64,000 bases of DNA from Calycina herbarum (GCA_001414485.1 LLEY01000020.1:310001-374000); one strand, 5' to 3'; shown: positions 11,157 to 21,903, counted from the stretch's first letter. Made by a program: numbers and translations. The notes: generated by a model not told the origin, from the letters alone.

Positions 11157-11339
11157 CAAACTGCACAAGCTGCTTTGGATTTATTGGAGGAGATGGAGGA
11201 GACGGCTGAGGAAAAAGAAAAGAATACTCAAACACCAAAGGAAACCGCGAAGCCAAAGAAAGATGACGATGATGAATCACGACGTCCGAGAGGGTTTGCT
11301 TCAACACTTTACGGCGGTTCCACATATCGATTCTCTTAG
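11157..11339 (+). pseudogene. Apparent lost C-terminal extension of the preceding small gene
   Basis: This is the in-frame continuation after the TAA stop of the preceding gene: 60 sense codons to a TAG. Its composition is protein-like: Glu/Lys-rich, a possible coiled coil LDLLEEMEETAEEKEK, then an aromatic/Arg terminus. No GT donor sits before the TAA that would remove it by splicing without also breaking the frame, and I found no Met-initiated alternative exon. Confidence 0.4.
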
Positions 11340-11733
11340 GGCGTTGCTTGAGGCGCTTAGGGTAGGGAATGAATTGGAAAATGGTAGCGAAAGAATTGAT
11401 TTTGATGAATGAGTGGATGGCGTTCTTGGGGGGTGTTTAGGGGAAGGATGGAATTAGAAACTGGGTGGGAAGGTGGTGCAGTGGAGTAACTGTTTTCCAG
11501 TCACAGTAACGAAAGAGGCAAAATTGAGGTTCCAGAACTACAGCAAAATACTGGGTAATGTGATTTCATAACATTTCATTTTCTCGTCTCGCATCGTCAG
11601 AACCCATCTATCATAAGCAATTTAATCTAAACCCATCCTGGATCAGTCCATCCCGCAAAACAACAACGCCAAAATGCCTACGCATTCTCAATAGAACAAG
11701 ACGTTTTCCATCTAAGCAAGTAACTAAACTCCC
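11340..11733. other. Convergent 3' region, nothing supported
   Basis: Tail-to-tail spacer between the small orphan gene and the UPRT gene. I see no repeat, RNA gene or open frame with support. Confidence 0.5.
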
Positions 11734-12563
11734 CTACTTCCCAATCGTCAAAAACAACCTATCACCCACATCCCCCAAACCCGGTTTTATCATGCCCTTC
11801 TCATTAATACTCTCATCCACACCAGCAGTCCAGATCTCCACTCCCTCAGGCCACTCGCTCGCCGCCTTCTCCAATCCCGGCAGAGCACCAAGAATCGAAA
11901 TAACGATAACCCGCTTTACACCCCATTCTTTTAATGTTTGGATTGCGGCTGCTGCTGTGCCACCCGTTGCGATTACAGGATCGAGGAGGATGGCGAGCTC
12001 GGAGGCGTTGGCATTGGGTGCGTTGGAGGGTGTGCCAGCTGCGGGAGCGTGATATGGGAGGTTGTTGTAGTATTCTACTGGTTCGAGGGTTGTGGGTTCG
12101 CGGAAGAGACCGAGGTGGTGGACTGGGACGGGGACGGGGAGGAGGGTCTGCACAGCTGTATGGGAGAGGTCGTTAGTATATATACTTTTCTTTTCGAAGA
12201 GAGAGGATATGGGAGAGGTGCTTACCGTCTAACATCCCTAACCCGGAGCGGAGAATGGGCACGAGGGAGATTGTGGAGGGAGAGATTTCGGTGGTTGTGA
12301 ATTCATATCCTAATGGTGTTTTACTCTTTTGATATATATTAGTAGGGTGTTGAGATGGAGGAGTGCAATGACTTGGTCACCTTGGAACTGGATTTTGTAG
12401 AGAGTCCTGTTGCTAGTGCCTCGCAGCCCACGATCAATGCTATCTCATGTACCAGTGCTTTAGTTTCCCGAGCATTTGAGGTGGCAGCTCGAAGCTGAGA
12501 GAGCTTGGCTTGCAGACATGGATGTGTTGAGCGGTGGACGTTTGGAGGTAGTTGTAAAGCCAT
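11734..12563 (-). CDS. FUR1: Uracil phosphoribosyltransferase
   Basis: Three exons on the minus strand: 12563-12381, 12325-12226 and 12155-11734, giving 234 residues, a normal UPRT length. The enzyme makes UMP from uracil and PRPP in the pyrimidine salvage pathway in the cytosol; in fungi it also activates 5-fluorouracil. Visible motifs are KTPLGYEFTTTEISPSTISL, VPILRSGLGMLDAVQTLLP, and the PRPP-binding loop ILLDPVIATGGTAAAAI. The uracil-site region near the end has GDVGDRLFLTIGK. Intron 1 has a weak donor (AAG|GTGACC) but a good CTACTAAT branch; the join reads SSSK|SKTPLGYEF. The start is close to that of the FEX gene on the other strand (368 bp), so the two may share a promoter region. Confidence 0.95.
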
Positions 12564-12931
12564 TGTGAATGTGACGATTGGGAGATTTGATTCCTTACGA
12601 AATAAGTTGTCTATAGAGGAGGGGTAGCTGGAATGGAGCTCTCCTTTGTACCCAGGGTTCTGAGTCGCTTATCTGGGACTCAAAGTCCGAGTGGGCCACT
12701 GAAGTGGGCGGCTCCGGGCTGCCGCCAAGTTCACCTCTTCAAAGGGACGGGATCAGATAATCGACAACTTCTGACAACTCCTCAAATGTTTCGTCGCATT
12801 TCCAGCTGAGTTTCATGGAGTCATTTTGTACTGTACTTGACAACTATGTCATACGGGCGGCCGTGACGTAGAGGGGGAAAACCTCGGAGCAGGTTCACTT
12901 TTCGAAATAATCTCAAAGACAAATATCTGCA
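12564..12931. promoter_or_regulatory. Short divergent promoter between UPRT and FEX genes
   Basis: 368 bp separate the two start codons, so both promoters must lie here or overlap the genes. I see no confidently assignable binding site. Confidence 0.5.
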
Positions 12932-14425
12932 ATGTCAAAAACACCAACCCTCGATGGATTAGGGGATACCCCACCTATTCAAAGTCCCAAAACCGGACTG
13001 GGCGGCCATGGCACAATTATGGCCGAGTCCAGCAGGAAAAAGAGAATACTCACCAGGCACGAATCAACAGATGAGAATGACTACACCATCCCTGACAGCT
13101 ATGTCAACCTCGACGAACTTGCAACGCCTCCGCCAGTAGAGAACCCAGAGGGCAATACACTATATCGGCACAAATCACTCGAAGATGCGAGGATTGAAGA
13201 ACAGAGATATCGAGAAGCGCAAGAAAGAGCCAAAAAAGCCGCAGAAGACCAGGAACCCGAAGAAAAGCAACTTCCCAAAGTCTCAAAAAGTGCCACTCAA
13301 CTGTTCACCATATCTTATTTAATCTTTTTTTCGTTTCTTGGAACTCTTGCTCGACTTGGATTACAAGCCATCACCTTTTATCCAGGTGCCCCGGTGGTCT
13401 TCAGCGAATTATGGGCCAACTTTGGAGGAAGCCTATTCATGGGTTTTCTGAGTGAGGATAGAATGCTCTTCAAACAAGAATGGGGAAATCCAGTATATGA
13501 TCGGAAATTACAACAGGCCAAGAAACGAGCGGAAGACGAGGAGAATGGCTCTGAATCAGAGAAGTCAATCCATTTACAGGCTGCGAAAAAGGCACACGCT
13601 GCCACGAAGAAGACAATCCCCCTGTATATCGGTTTAGCCACCGGATTTTGTGGTTGCTTTACCTCTTTTTCATCTTTCATTCGAGATGCATTCTTAGCGT
13701 TGTCTAATGATCTGCCAACACCACTTAATCACCCAGCAGATTACACGGCTTTTAGTTCAACCACATCCACGGTTCCACGGAATGGGGGGTTTTCTTTCAT
13801 GGCTGTACTTGCCGTCATCATTCTCACGCTTTCACTTTGTATTTCTGCTTTATACGTTGGTGCTCATATTGCTATTTTAGTGGAGCCTCTCACTCCGTCC
13901 TTGTCATTCAGATTTGGTCGCAAGATACTTGACCCGGTAGTCGTTGTTCTTGCTTGGGGATGCTGGCTTGGTGCTATTTTCCTAGCGATTTTCCCACCCG
14001 ACAGAAATAATGGGTCCACAGAAACATGGCGTGGGAGAGCAGTATTTTCCCTGGTCTTTGCGCCTCTCGGTTGTCTTGCTCGTTTCTACGCTTCCATGTA
14101 TCTCAACGGCAAGATTTCTTCATTCCCTCTTGGAACTTTCGTCGTCAATATAGTAGGGACGGCAGTCTTGGGCATGGCATATGATCTTCAGCGTGTACCT
14201 TTGGGTGGTGTTATTGGGTGTCAGGTACTACAAGGGATAGAAGATGGATTCTGTGGGTGTTTGACGACCGTCAGTACTTGGGTCGGTGAGTTGAGCTCGT
14301 TGAGGAGGAAACATGCGTATCGGTATGGTTTTGTTAGTGTTGTTGTTGCTCTTTGCTTTATGGTCGTCATTATGGGGAGCATGCAGTGGACCAGGGGATT
14401 CTCTGCGTTACTTTGCACGCATTGA
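12932..14425 (+). CDS. FEX1: Fluoride export protein FEX (tandem CrcB domains)
   Basis: Single exon, 497 residues. A polar N-terminal region (1-125) is followed by two CrcB/Fluc-type domains. The first (about 130-300) has LGTLARLGLQAITFYPGAP, WANFGGSLFMGF and GLATGFCGCFTSFSSF. The second (about 365-485) has LGCLARFYASMYLNGK, FPLGTFVVNIVGTAVLGM and GFCGCLTTVSTW. A linking membrane helix sits near 320. The conserved Asn in each N-x-x-G helix and the TSFS/TTVS break line the fluoride pore in this family. Eukaryotic FEX proteins are fused pseudo-dimers in the plasma membrane that let fluoride leave the cell and protect enzymes such as enolase. An acidic/basic insertion (KKRAEDEENGSESEKS, about 195-215) lies inside domain one, probably in a cytosolic loop. 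Confidence 0.93.
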   Translation: MSKTPTLDGLGDTPPIQSPKTGLGGHGTIMAESSRKKRILTRHESTDENDYTIPDSYVNLDELATPPPVENPEGNTLYRHKSLEDARIEEQRYREAQERAKKAAEDQEPEEKQLPKVSKSATQLFTISYLIFFSFLGTLARLGLQAITFYPGAPVVFSELWANFGGSLFMGFLSEDRMLFKQEWGNPVYDRKLQQAKKRAEDEENGSESEKSIHLQAAKKAHAATKKTIPLYIGLATGFCGCFTSFSSFIRDAFLALSNDLPTPLNHPADYTAFSSTTSTVPRNGGFSFMAVLAVIILTLSLCISALYVGAHIAILVEPLTPSLSFRFGRKILDPVVVVLAWGCWLGAIFLAIFPPDRNNGSTETWRGRAVFSLVFAPLGCLARFYASMYLNGKISSFPLGTFVVNIVGTAVLGMAYDLQRVPLGGVIGCQVLQGIEDGFCGCLTTVSTWVGELSSLRRKHAYRYGFVSVVVALCFMVVIMGSMQWTRGFSALLCTH

Positions 14426-15873
14426 GGACTCATCCTATACCAATAATACAAGAAGATACTCGAACCTTTCCAACGCTAGTCGATTTACAATCAAGTGGCG
14501 AGAACTATACAGGCATTCGAGATCACCGACCAAAGCACCATCGAAATCAGATAGTTTTGTGCCGCCATCGATACTGCACTACCCACCTCGTCTGGCTTCT
14601 TTCAAAACAAAAGTACCTCGCGTATTGGGTAGACACAGCAGATGAGTGGCTCCGTCGATCTAGGACCGTCTCCCCAAAAATGAAAAGTCTTGGAATAGAA
14701 AAAGACTGTTGCCTTCGACATGCCAATAACGACAGATATTAGAGGTTCATAAATAGAACTTTTGAATTGTTACCTACGATCTGGGCCTCAATTCGGAGTC
14801 GGAATACAAACCCCGGCTCTAGATCAACGACTCCGCAAATCGCATACATGGGGGTTGTGCCAAGTCGGGATAAATGATAGAACAATACAGATTTTGTCTG
14901 CCTAAAGCGGTAGCATAGTTTCCGTTGATCAAAAGGTCTCGAAAGATTTGTTAAAGTCTTTGATTGAATTTCTTACATTCGGGTATGAGAAATAATCCAT
15001 ACGTGAGATGCAATGTTTATGATTGCCCATGGGCTCAATGGAGCTATCACCAGAAAGGAAGCTTCTTTTAAGAAGCTTCCTCGGCACTGACCGCCAACCA
15101 ATGAACCGTCAGCACGGCCCGCAACCCAACCGTTTATTTTAACCACCACCTTCCCCTTTTACCGTTTGTTTTTATATTGCCTCACAATCTTGGAACCATA
15201 CGAATTCCAACACCGCGGCTACATATCCCTCTTGCCACCCGACCTTCACTTGGTCCCGCGAACTCTTTCCAAGGTTCATGCATCCTGCTGGTCTGCAGCA
15301 ATCCAGGACCGGACAAACTGCAAATGACAGTCCGTGGAGCGTTGCTTCGATAATGATTCTCTGGTTGGTTGATAGGTAACTCGAAGAGTCAAACATGGGG
15401 ATCACGACAGCAAACTAAGTTGCACCCATGCAAAGCAACAGGTACCGACCAATGGAGGCTCGGATTTCCTTTCTGGCTCAGTGGCTCAAAGCAAGTTCAA
15501 CTCCACAATCCAATTGCTCCACAGCAGGTGCTTGTTATTGGTTTGTCCCATGCCGTAGATCAGCGTATCTACCCCCAGCTTGCGAGGCTTTCTTCTAGGA
15601 TTGTACGGAATTGTACCAGGGAATAGGTGAAGCTGCTGCTACAGTGGCCTCGGGTCTCCTCGTCTTTAAGTAAAATTCACCTTGATGTCCAGCATGGGTC
15701 TTTCGGGGGTGAAGTCAATAGGGAGTTGATAAGAAGATTGTCCTCCCCTCCCTCTTTCTTTTCTCCTCCTCTCTTCCTCCCCCTCACACCCCTCGCCTCC
15801 CCCCGATAAGTTGTCCTGCTTTGTTGCGAACAACTAGAGTGCCAATTGCCCTCTGTAGTCACCCTCCGTCATC
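14426..15873. other. Intergenic region with a 26-bp near-perfect palindrome
   Basis: It holds the 3' end region of FEX and the promoter of the S28 peptidase. The only structured element is the hairpin at 15056-15081. A TC-rich tract at about 15741-15800 lies just before the peptidase start. Frames at 14313-14742 and 15172-15626 overlap one another and resemble nothing. Confidence 0.5.
15056..15081. promoter_or_regulatory. Palindrome with two GAAnnTTC units (possible heat-shock element)
   Basis: The arms AGGAAGCTTCTT (15056-15067) and AAGAAGCTTCCT (15070-15081) are perfect reverse complements with a TT spacer. Each arm contains GAAGCTTC, matching the inverted nGAAnnTTCn units bound by heat-shock factor trimers. 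It lies about 790 bp before the S28 peptidase and 630 bp after FEX, which is far for either gene, so a regulatory role is only a suggestion. Confidence 0.35.
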
Positions 15874-17881
15874 ATGAGGTGCTCAATCATTTCCACGATC
15901 GCGGCTTTTACTTCTTTTGTTGCAGCTGTTCCCAACACAGAGTTCAAGCATCTTGGTAGACTGATTCCTCCCGTCGACGCAGCGGATCCTGGTGCGGTGC
16001 AGATTGTTGCACTGAGTAATGATACGGGCGCTGCGTTCTTCGATCAGATCCTCGACCACAATGATTTGAGCAAGGGAACTTTCAAGCAAAAGTTTTGGTG
16101 GAACACTGAGTTCTGGGGAGGTCCAGGTTCGCCGGTAAGTCAATTGGGATATAGGTGGGGAGTGTTGTGCTGAGATACGTTTAGGTTGTACTTTTCACCC
16201 CGGGTGAGATTGCTGCTGCGAATTATGGTGCCTATCTTACCAACGCAACCGTCATTGTAAGTCAAGATACATGTTTATGAATCAATTGGACAACAACTAA
16301 TTTGTCACCTTTCAGGGTCTTTATGCTCAAGAAATCAAGGGAGCTGTGATCATGGTTGAACGTAAGTTTCCCCTCCTTAGTATCCATATTCACTAGTTAA
16401 CGAACAATTTAGATCGTTACTGGGGAGAGTCCAGTCCGTACCAAGTTCTCACCGCCGAGACTTTACAACTCCTTACTCTCGACCAATCCATGGCTGATTT
16501 CGTCCACTTCGCGAAAACGGCGGCTCTCCCATTCGACGTAACCGGCGCCACAAACTCGGATAAAGCACCATGGGTGTTCTCAGGAGGAAGTTACTCTGGT
16601 GCATTGGCAGCTTGGATTTATTCAGTATACCCAGGAACTTTCTGGGCATACCATGCTTCCAGTGCTCCTGTTGAGGCGATCTATGATTACGTGAGTGGGC
16701 ATTTAGCGTACACGAGATTTTATGGAAGGTGCTGACTTTGATTTAGTGGCAATACTTTACTCCTATTCAAGAGGGTATGCCAAAGAATTGTAGCAAGGAT
16801 GTTTCACTTGTTATCGATTACATGGACAAAATTTGGAAAAAGGGAACTGCGGCTGAGCAATTGGCCTTGAAGACTAAATTTGGTCTCGAGTCAATAAGCC
16901 ATGCAGAAGATGTTATGTCGTATGTTGTTCCCGTTTCTTCTTCGGTTTTTTGAGGCGGCGCTAATGTAAACAGTACTCTTGAGAACGGTCCTTGGTTGTG
17001 GCAATCCAACAGTTTCACCACTGGTTACTCTGGATTTTTCCAATTCTGTGATGCTATTGAGGTTAGTTTCGCCTAGTGATGTTCAAATGGAAGGTACTGA
17101 CTTGTTTTGGCAGAACGTCACAGCTGGTGCAGCCGTTACCCCTGATGCCAATGGAGTTGGTTTAGAAACTGCCCTCGAAGGATACGCCAAGTGGACCAAG
17201 AATGTTCTGCTTCCTGGCTACTGTGAAAACTACGGATACGAAGGAGAAAATAATCTCGACTGTCTCGATACCTACAATACCACCAACTTGCAGTACACCG
17301 ATAGATCAGTGGACAACAACATCGATCTACAGTGGAACTGGATGCTATGCAACGAGCCATTTGGTTATTGGCAAGATGGAGCCCCTTCAAGCAGGCCAAG
17401 CATCGTATCTCGTATTGTCAACGCCGAGTACTGGCAACGAATGTGTCCTCTCTTCTTCCCTACCACAAATGGCTTCACATATGGCTCTGCTTTGTCGCCA
17501 GATAATAACGTTCATAAAGTCAACAAGCATACCCAAGGTTGGAGATTGGAGGATACCGAGCGTTTGATCTGGACTAACGGGTAAGATATCCTCTTTATTT
17601 CCTTATCCCTCTTCCCCACCTCCCTTTTGATTGTATGCCAACTAACACTCCTCCCCAACAGACAATTCGACCCATGGAAGACCTCCGGAATGTCCTCTGA
17701 GTTCCGTCCAGGCGGACCGCTAGTTTCCACCGAGAAAGCCCCTGTCAACGTTATTCCCGGTGGCTTCCACTGCTCCGACTTGCGATTGAGAAATGCCCAG
17801 GCAAATGCTGGTGTGCAGGCTGTCGTTGATAAACAGGTGGCGCAGATTGTGAAGTGGGTTTCTGAGTATCCTAAGAAATAG
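15874..17881 (+). CDS. Secreted S28-family serine peptidase (prolyl carboxypeptidase-like)
   Basis: Eight exons: 15874-16134, 16185-16256, 16316-16361, 16413-16690, 16747-16919, 16974-17061, 17114-17580 and 17662-17881, giving 534 residues. A signal peptide (MRCSIISTIAAFTSFVAAVP) begins the protein. The family block FFDQILDHNDLSKGTFKQKF is followed by MVEHRYWGESSPY. The nucleophile Ser is in SGGSYSG (about residue 186), the catalytic Asp in WTNGQFDPW (about 465) and the His in PGGFHCSD (about 498). S28 enzymes cleave after proline at acidic pH; fungal members are secreted and help digest proline-rich proteins. All intron phases close correctly and the catalytic triad is complete, so the gene looks functional. 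Several NxT/NxS sites suggest N-glycosylation. Confidence 0.93.
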
Positions 17882-18170
17882 AGGGTGGGAAAAATGGTGT
17901 TGATGAGGATAGTAGATGGATGATGATAATACATGATATTGATAGATAAATTTAATGTCTCATGATTCTAATCTTTCAATTCTCGAAATGGGCCTGAGAC
18001 GTGAAATAATATATCGATCGAAGTTGCGGTAACTGAACTCCTAATATTCCACCACCAGTTAATAAAATGCCCTTTCCGCCCTTTCCGCCCTCTCACGACC
18101 CCGCTTTCCAGTTGACCACTTAGATCACACTTCTCACTTCGGACTTCCCTATTTTAGCTTTCGGAAATAA

Positions 18171-18485
18171 TTTTGTTGCACTTCGCAGATGAGGGCGCCC
18201 TTTTCTTACTTTGGATGAGAATTTTTTTTGAGAGGCAGTAATTGGAGAGAGGAGATGGTCGGTGGTAATCTTGAGTTCTATGTACAAACAGTGCTTGAGA
18301 CGAAAGCTGGGATGAAATTTGAGAAGAGGGAGGGGTCAATGCTGTCCCAGGATATTTTTGCTGCATGTCGCATTTTTTTCACTTGACCAAGTGGTTTGAA
18401 TAAAATTTGAAGAGATCGGACGAAAGTCAAGTTCTGTAAGTGGTATTACGAAGTGAAAGAGTGGCGGGTTTTGTTGCACGTCGCA
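18171..18485 (+). repeat. Three dispersed copies of a 17-bp TTTTGYTGCAYKTCGCA motif
   Basis: Copies start at 18171 (TTTTGTTGCACTTCGCA), 18356 (TTTTGCTGCATGTCGCA) and 18469 (TTTTGTTGCACGTCGCA). The last two are followed by a T-run and then CA, extending the similarity to about 24 bp. The spacings are 185 and 113 bp. This could be a short subrepeat or a repeated protein-binding site; the sequence alone does not decide. Confidence 0.5.
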
Positions 18486-19418
18486 TTTTTTCAAATTGTT
18501 TCAAATAGGTTAAATAATGAATGTAGATCAGCCAAACCGTACTTGTGAAAGAAGAAGTGTAGACTGAACGATAATCACCATAACTTTTTCAATTGTCTCA
18601 TGGAATTTCGAATCTTCTCTATAAGCGCGATACTCTGCTGCTTTTGAGCTTCTACCTTTTCAAGGCGTAAAACTTCCTTTCTTCCCAATTTCACGTCAAG
18701 CTCCGAGAGGTGATGCCATTCATGTCCTCTGTAATGAATTAGGAAAAATCAAGATTTGTGTTGGGATGCTACGTACAGCTTTTTTGAGCGCCTCATTGGT
18801 TAAGTCACAAAAATGCCCTCTTGTGGACAACGATGGCTCTTCGGGGACGGGAAAAAGTTCCTTTTTTGTACTCCGTACACCTTGTGCAGAAAGGTATTTT
18901 TTATACGACACAACGATCGATAAAATATATATAACATATAGAGACATCTCAAATAGACTTATTGATAGTTGTCCTAGTTTATAGATATTTTAATTGTAAG
19001 ATGGTTATGTGGTCCTTACATATTGCGAAAAGATAGCACGATTTGAAGGGTGCAAAAATGGAACTTTTTTCCGTCCCTGAAGAGGATGGGCGCTAAATGA
19101 CCCGATACTCTGAACGCCCATAGAATGCACAGTTTCTCGCGCATGAACCATAGTCGACTACCGGAGCATCCGTAGATAGTTGTACAGAGCTCATTTTGGA
19201 TATTTAAATGACTTGAAGAAATCTGCTTATATACATTTGCCATAGTGGAACACCTCTCGCCATGCGTAATAAAAGTAGCTGTAAATAGCTCTCGTTGTCT
19301 CAACTGAACAGTGCGGTTAATATTGCCCTAAAAACTTTATAATGCTTTAGAACAATGAGTACTCTAGTTCAATAATTCGAAATTGTTAGTTGAAAATTGA
19401 CTGAAACCCAGGCTCGCG

Positions 19419-19642
19419 GTAGACAAGATAAGTGGCAGTAATTAGGCCGACCGAGGACAGACTCCAACACGTATAACTCAACACATATGAACTAAAAGCT
19501 TCGCATACGTTAGCACATGGTTAATTGGCACGCTCTACATCCACTTATAAATTTGTTTTGTTTTTGCAAGTTTTCTGCATAGAGTTATTCCAGGTTATGG
19601 GTTTTCATGGCGTCGCTCATTACTGCCACTTATCTTGTCTAC
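19419..19642. mobile_element. 224-bp element with 24-bp perfect terminal inverted repeats
   Basis: Bases 19419-19442 are the exact reverse complement of 19619-19642. The repeat starts GTAGACAAGATAAGTGGCAG. There is no coding capacity inside. Both ends carry TA at the same place, compatible with a TA target, but a duplication cannot be separated from the symmetric ends. The element lies 258 bp before the PDI start codon, so it sits in that promoter region. This looks like a MITE; the internal sequence differs from the element at 748-1021, so they are different families. Confidence 0.72.
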
Positions 19643-19899
19643 AGGTTGTATTCCAGCACCTTTAGGGGTTATTTCCAGGTGGGGGCAACATTTTAGGCGT
19701 TTAGCTCTGCCGGGCCTTCCAGGCTTGCGCCACCATTCGTCCAAGCTCAAGCTAGCTATCTGTCCATATCAATCTGGTTTGAAATCGACCTTCCTCCGTC
19801 ATAAGTCAACATATAAAAAACAATCACAGAAATACTTCACCTGGATTTAAATTTAATTTCGAAGTTACAAACACATACACACCCAAGATCACAAACAAT

Positions 19900-21094
19900 A
19901 TGGTTCAATTACTACAGAGCCTCGCGCTCGCAGCGACTGCGTTCGCCACTGTTTCCTTCGCAGCTGGACCTGGAGGACCACCACCAACATACGACGGTTC
20001 CGCTGTCATCGACCTCATCCCAGATAATTTCGACAAGCTCGTCCTCACCGGAAAGCCCGCACTCGTCGAATTCTTCGCACCATGGTGTGGACACTGCAAG
20101 ACCCTCGCCCCAGTATACGAACAGCTCGCACAGAACTTCGCCTTTGCCAAAGATCAGGTTATCATTGCAAAGGTGGATGCCGATGCTGAGAAGTCCCTCG
20201 GAAAGAGATTCGGAGTCCAGGGATTCCCTACGATCAAGTTCTTTGACGGAAAGAGTGAGAAACCGGAGGATTACAATGGAGGAAGGGATTTGGAGAGTTT
20301 GTCGGAGTTTATTTCGAAGAAGACGGGGGTTAAGGTTAAGAAGGCGAGGGTTGCTCCTAGCCAGGTTGAAATGTTGACGGATACTTCTTTTAAGAGCACA
20401 ATTGGTGGGGATAAGGATGTTTTGGTTGCTTTCACCGCTCCTTGGTGTGGACGTAAGTTCTATTTTCCGGCCCTTGGGAGGGACAGATGCTAATTAGAAT
20501 GTAGACTGCAAGACTCTTGCACCAATCTGGGAGAAGGTTGCTCAAGATTTCGTCAACGAGCCAAACGTGGTTGTCGCCAAGGTCGATGCCGAAGCCGATA
20601 ACTCCAAGGCTACTGCCTCAGAACAAGGAGTCTCCTCATACCCCACCATCAAGTTCTTCCCCAAGGGCAGCACAAAGCCAGAGGAGTACAGCAGCGGACG
20701 AACACAACCAGATATCATCAAGTTCTTGAACGAGAAGGCTGGTACCCACCGTACACCAGGAGGAGGACTCGATGCCACCGCAGGAACAATTGAAGCTTTG
20801 GACAGCATTGTTGCCAAGTTCACCGGAGGCTCAAGCATTGCTGAGGTTGCCGCTGAAGCTACCAAGGCCGCTAAGGGCTTGAAGGAGGATGCTCAGTACA
20901 AATATGCTGAGTACTACGTCCGTGTCTTTGACAAGTTGTCCAAGAGCGAGGGTTACGCCGCAAAGGAGTTGGCTCGTTTGGATGGCATTATCAAGAAGGG
21001 TGGTTTGGCACCAGCAAAGCTTGATGAGTTCACCAGCAAAACCAACATTCTCAAGAGATTTATTGCTGAGGTCACTGGCAAGTCCGAATTGTAA
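19900..21094 (+). CDS. Protein disulfide isomerase, ERp38/TigA type
   Basis: Two exons, 19900-20452 and 20505-21094, give 380 residues. A signal peptide (1 to about 21) is followed by two thioredoxin domains, each with an APWCGHC active site (about residues 61-67 and 180-186). The intron splits the second CGHC codon for His and the join restores it. The C-terminal about 100 residues form the helical ERp29-like D domain (YYVRVFDKLSKSEGYAAKEL, then LDEFTSKTNILKRF). Enzymes of this class form and shuffle disulfides in secretory proteins in the ER lumen. The last four residues are KSEL rather than KDEL or HDEL, a weak or variant ER-retrieval signal. A TIR element occupies part of the upstream region. 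Confidence 0.93.
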
Positions 21095-21420
21095 ACTACT
21101 GGTTATGTTAGTATTAGTTTAGGCAGCCTGTTGTTTTTGACACGGGCTCGGACAGCTTGGGAAAATTGAATCTTTTTTACTTGGACATTAATTTGTGTTT
21201 TGCTCTACTTGGTATCATGACTGAAAGGACCCTTAACTCCCGCGCAACCCAGTGAAATCCAGTACCCCTTGCTGTTGCCCCCTGACCACTAGAAATGCTT
21301 AGGTGTATTGTCCAATGATGCCCTGCCATGGACACCTTCCAAGTATGTATACCCGCCTCCATAGAAGCTTTTCCCATTATCGTTCCTGGAACTATTACCG
21401 TCTTGGTTCCTGGAATGTAT
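21095..21420. other. Convergent 3' region, nothing supported
   Basis: This spacer separates the PDI and HSBP1-like genes, which end towards each other. I see no coding or repeat feature. Confidence 0.5.
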
Positions 21421-21903
21421 TCACATCTTCGTAGGACTACTCTTTCCATCTCTGCTTCCAGGCTGCTCGTTATTAGCTTGTAGGTTTTGTTCAAGGTTGT
21501 CTAAGCGTCGCGACATTTCGTCCACTATTTATTAGAACAGATCATTAGCAGAAGCCCATACCAGCAAGTTGTAGTTTCTTGTCTCGAGGAAACATACTCT
21601 TCGCAAATATCTCACTCGATACGCCGGCGAATTTGTTTGAGAGTTGATTCAGCAGATCGTCGATTTTGACGGAGAGTTCGGCTTGAGCGTTGATTGATGT
21701 ATCGTCTGTGGTTGTCTGGGTGTATGCTGTTAGCTTTGGTTCCTCTCCTGTGGTATCTCTTTTGCGAGTGACAATAGAGTAGGTAGCACAACGGTCTGGG
21801 TATGTAGTGGGGTCGGGGATCCAAAAGATGACAGACTTACAGAGGTGGTGCTTAGGCGGCTTTGTCCACCACCTGGCGAGCTTGATTGTAGGTTGTCTGC
21901 CAT
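21421..21903 (-). CDS. HSBP1-like small coiled-coil protein
   Basis: Three short exons on the minus strand: 21903-21841, 21715-21598 and 21524-21421, giving 94 residues. None is long enough to stand out as an ORF. The core reads LSVKIDDLLNQLSNKFAGVS and then SEIFAKMDEMSRRLDNLEQN. This has the heptad spacing and the I-DEMS-R-LDNLE ending that I know from heat shock factor binding protein 1 (HSBP1). Human HSBP1 is a small oligomeric coiled coil that binds HSF1 trimers and also links to WASH complex assembly. The Ser/Gly/Thr-rich N-terminus is not conserved in that family. Donors are GTAAGT and GTATGT; branch sites CTAAC and CTAAT are present; all phases close. Alternative acceptor CAG at 21725 would break the frame. 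Confidence 0.8.

Larger units (their letters stand above)
17882..19899. other. Intergenic region with direct repeats and a TIR element
   Basis: It contains three copies of a TTTTGYTGCAYKTCGCA motif (18171-18485) and the inverted-repeat element at 19419-19642, both described separately. The small frames at 18154-18984 and 19016-19303 have no family support. The last 250 bp are the presumed PDI promoter and leader. Confidence 0.55.
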
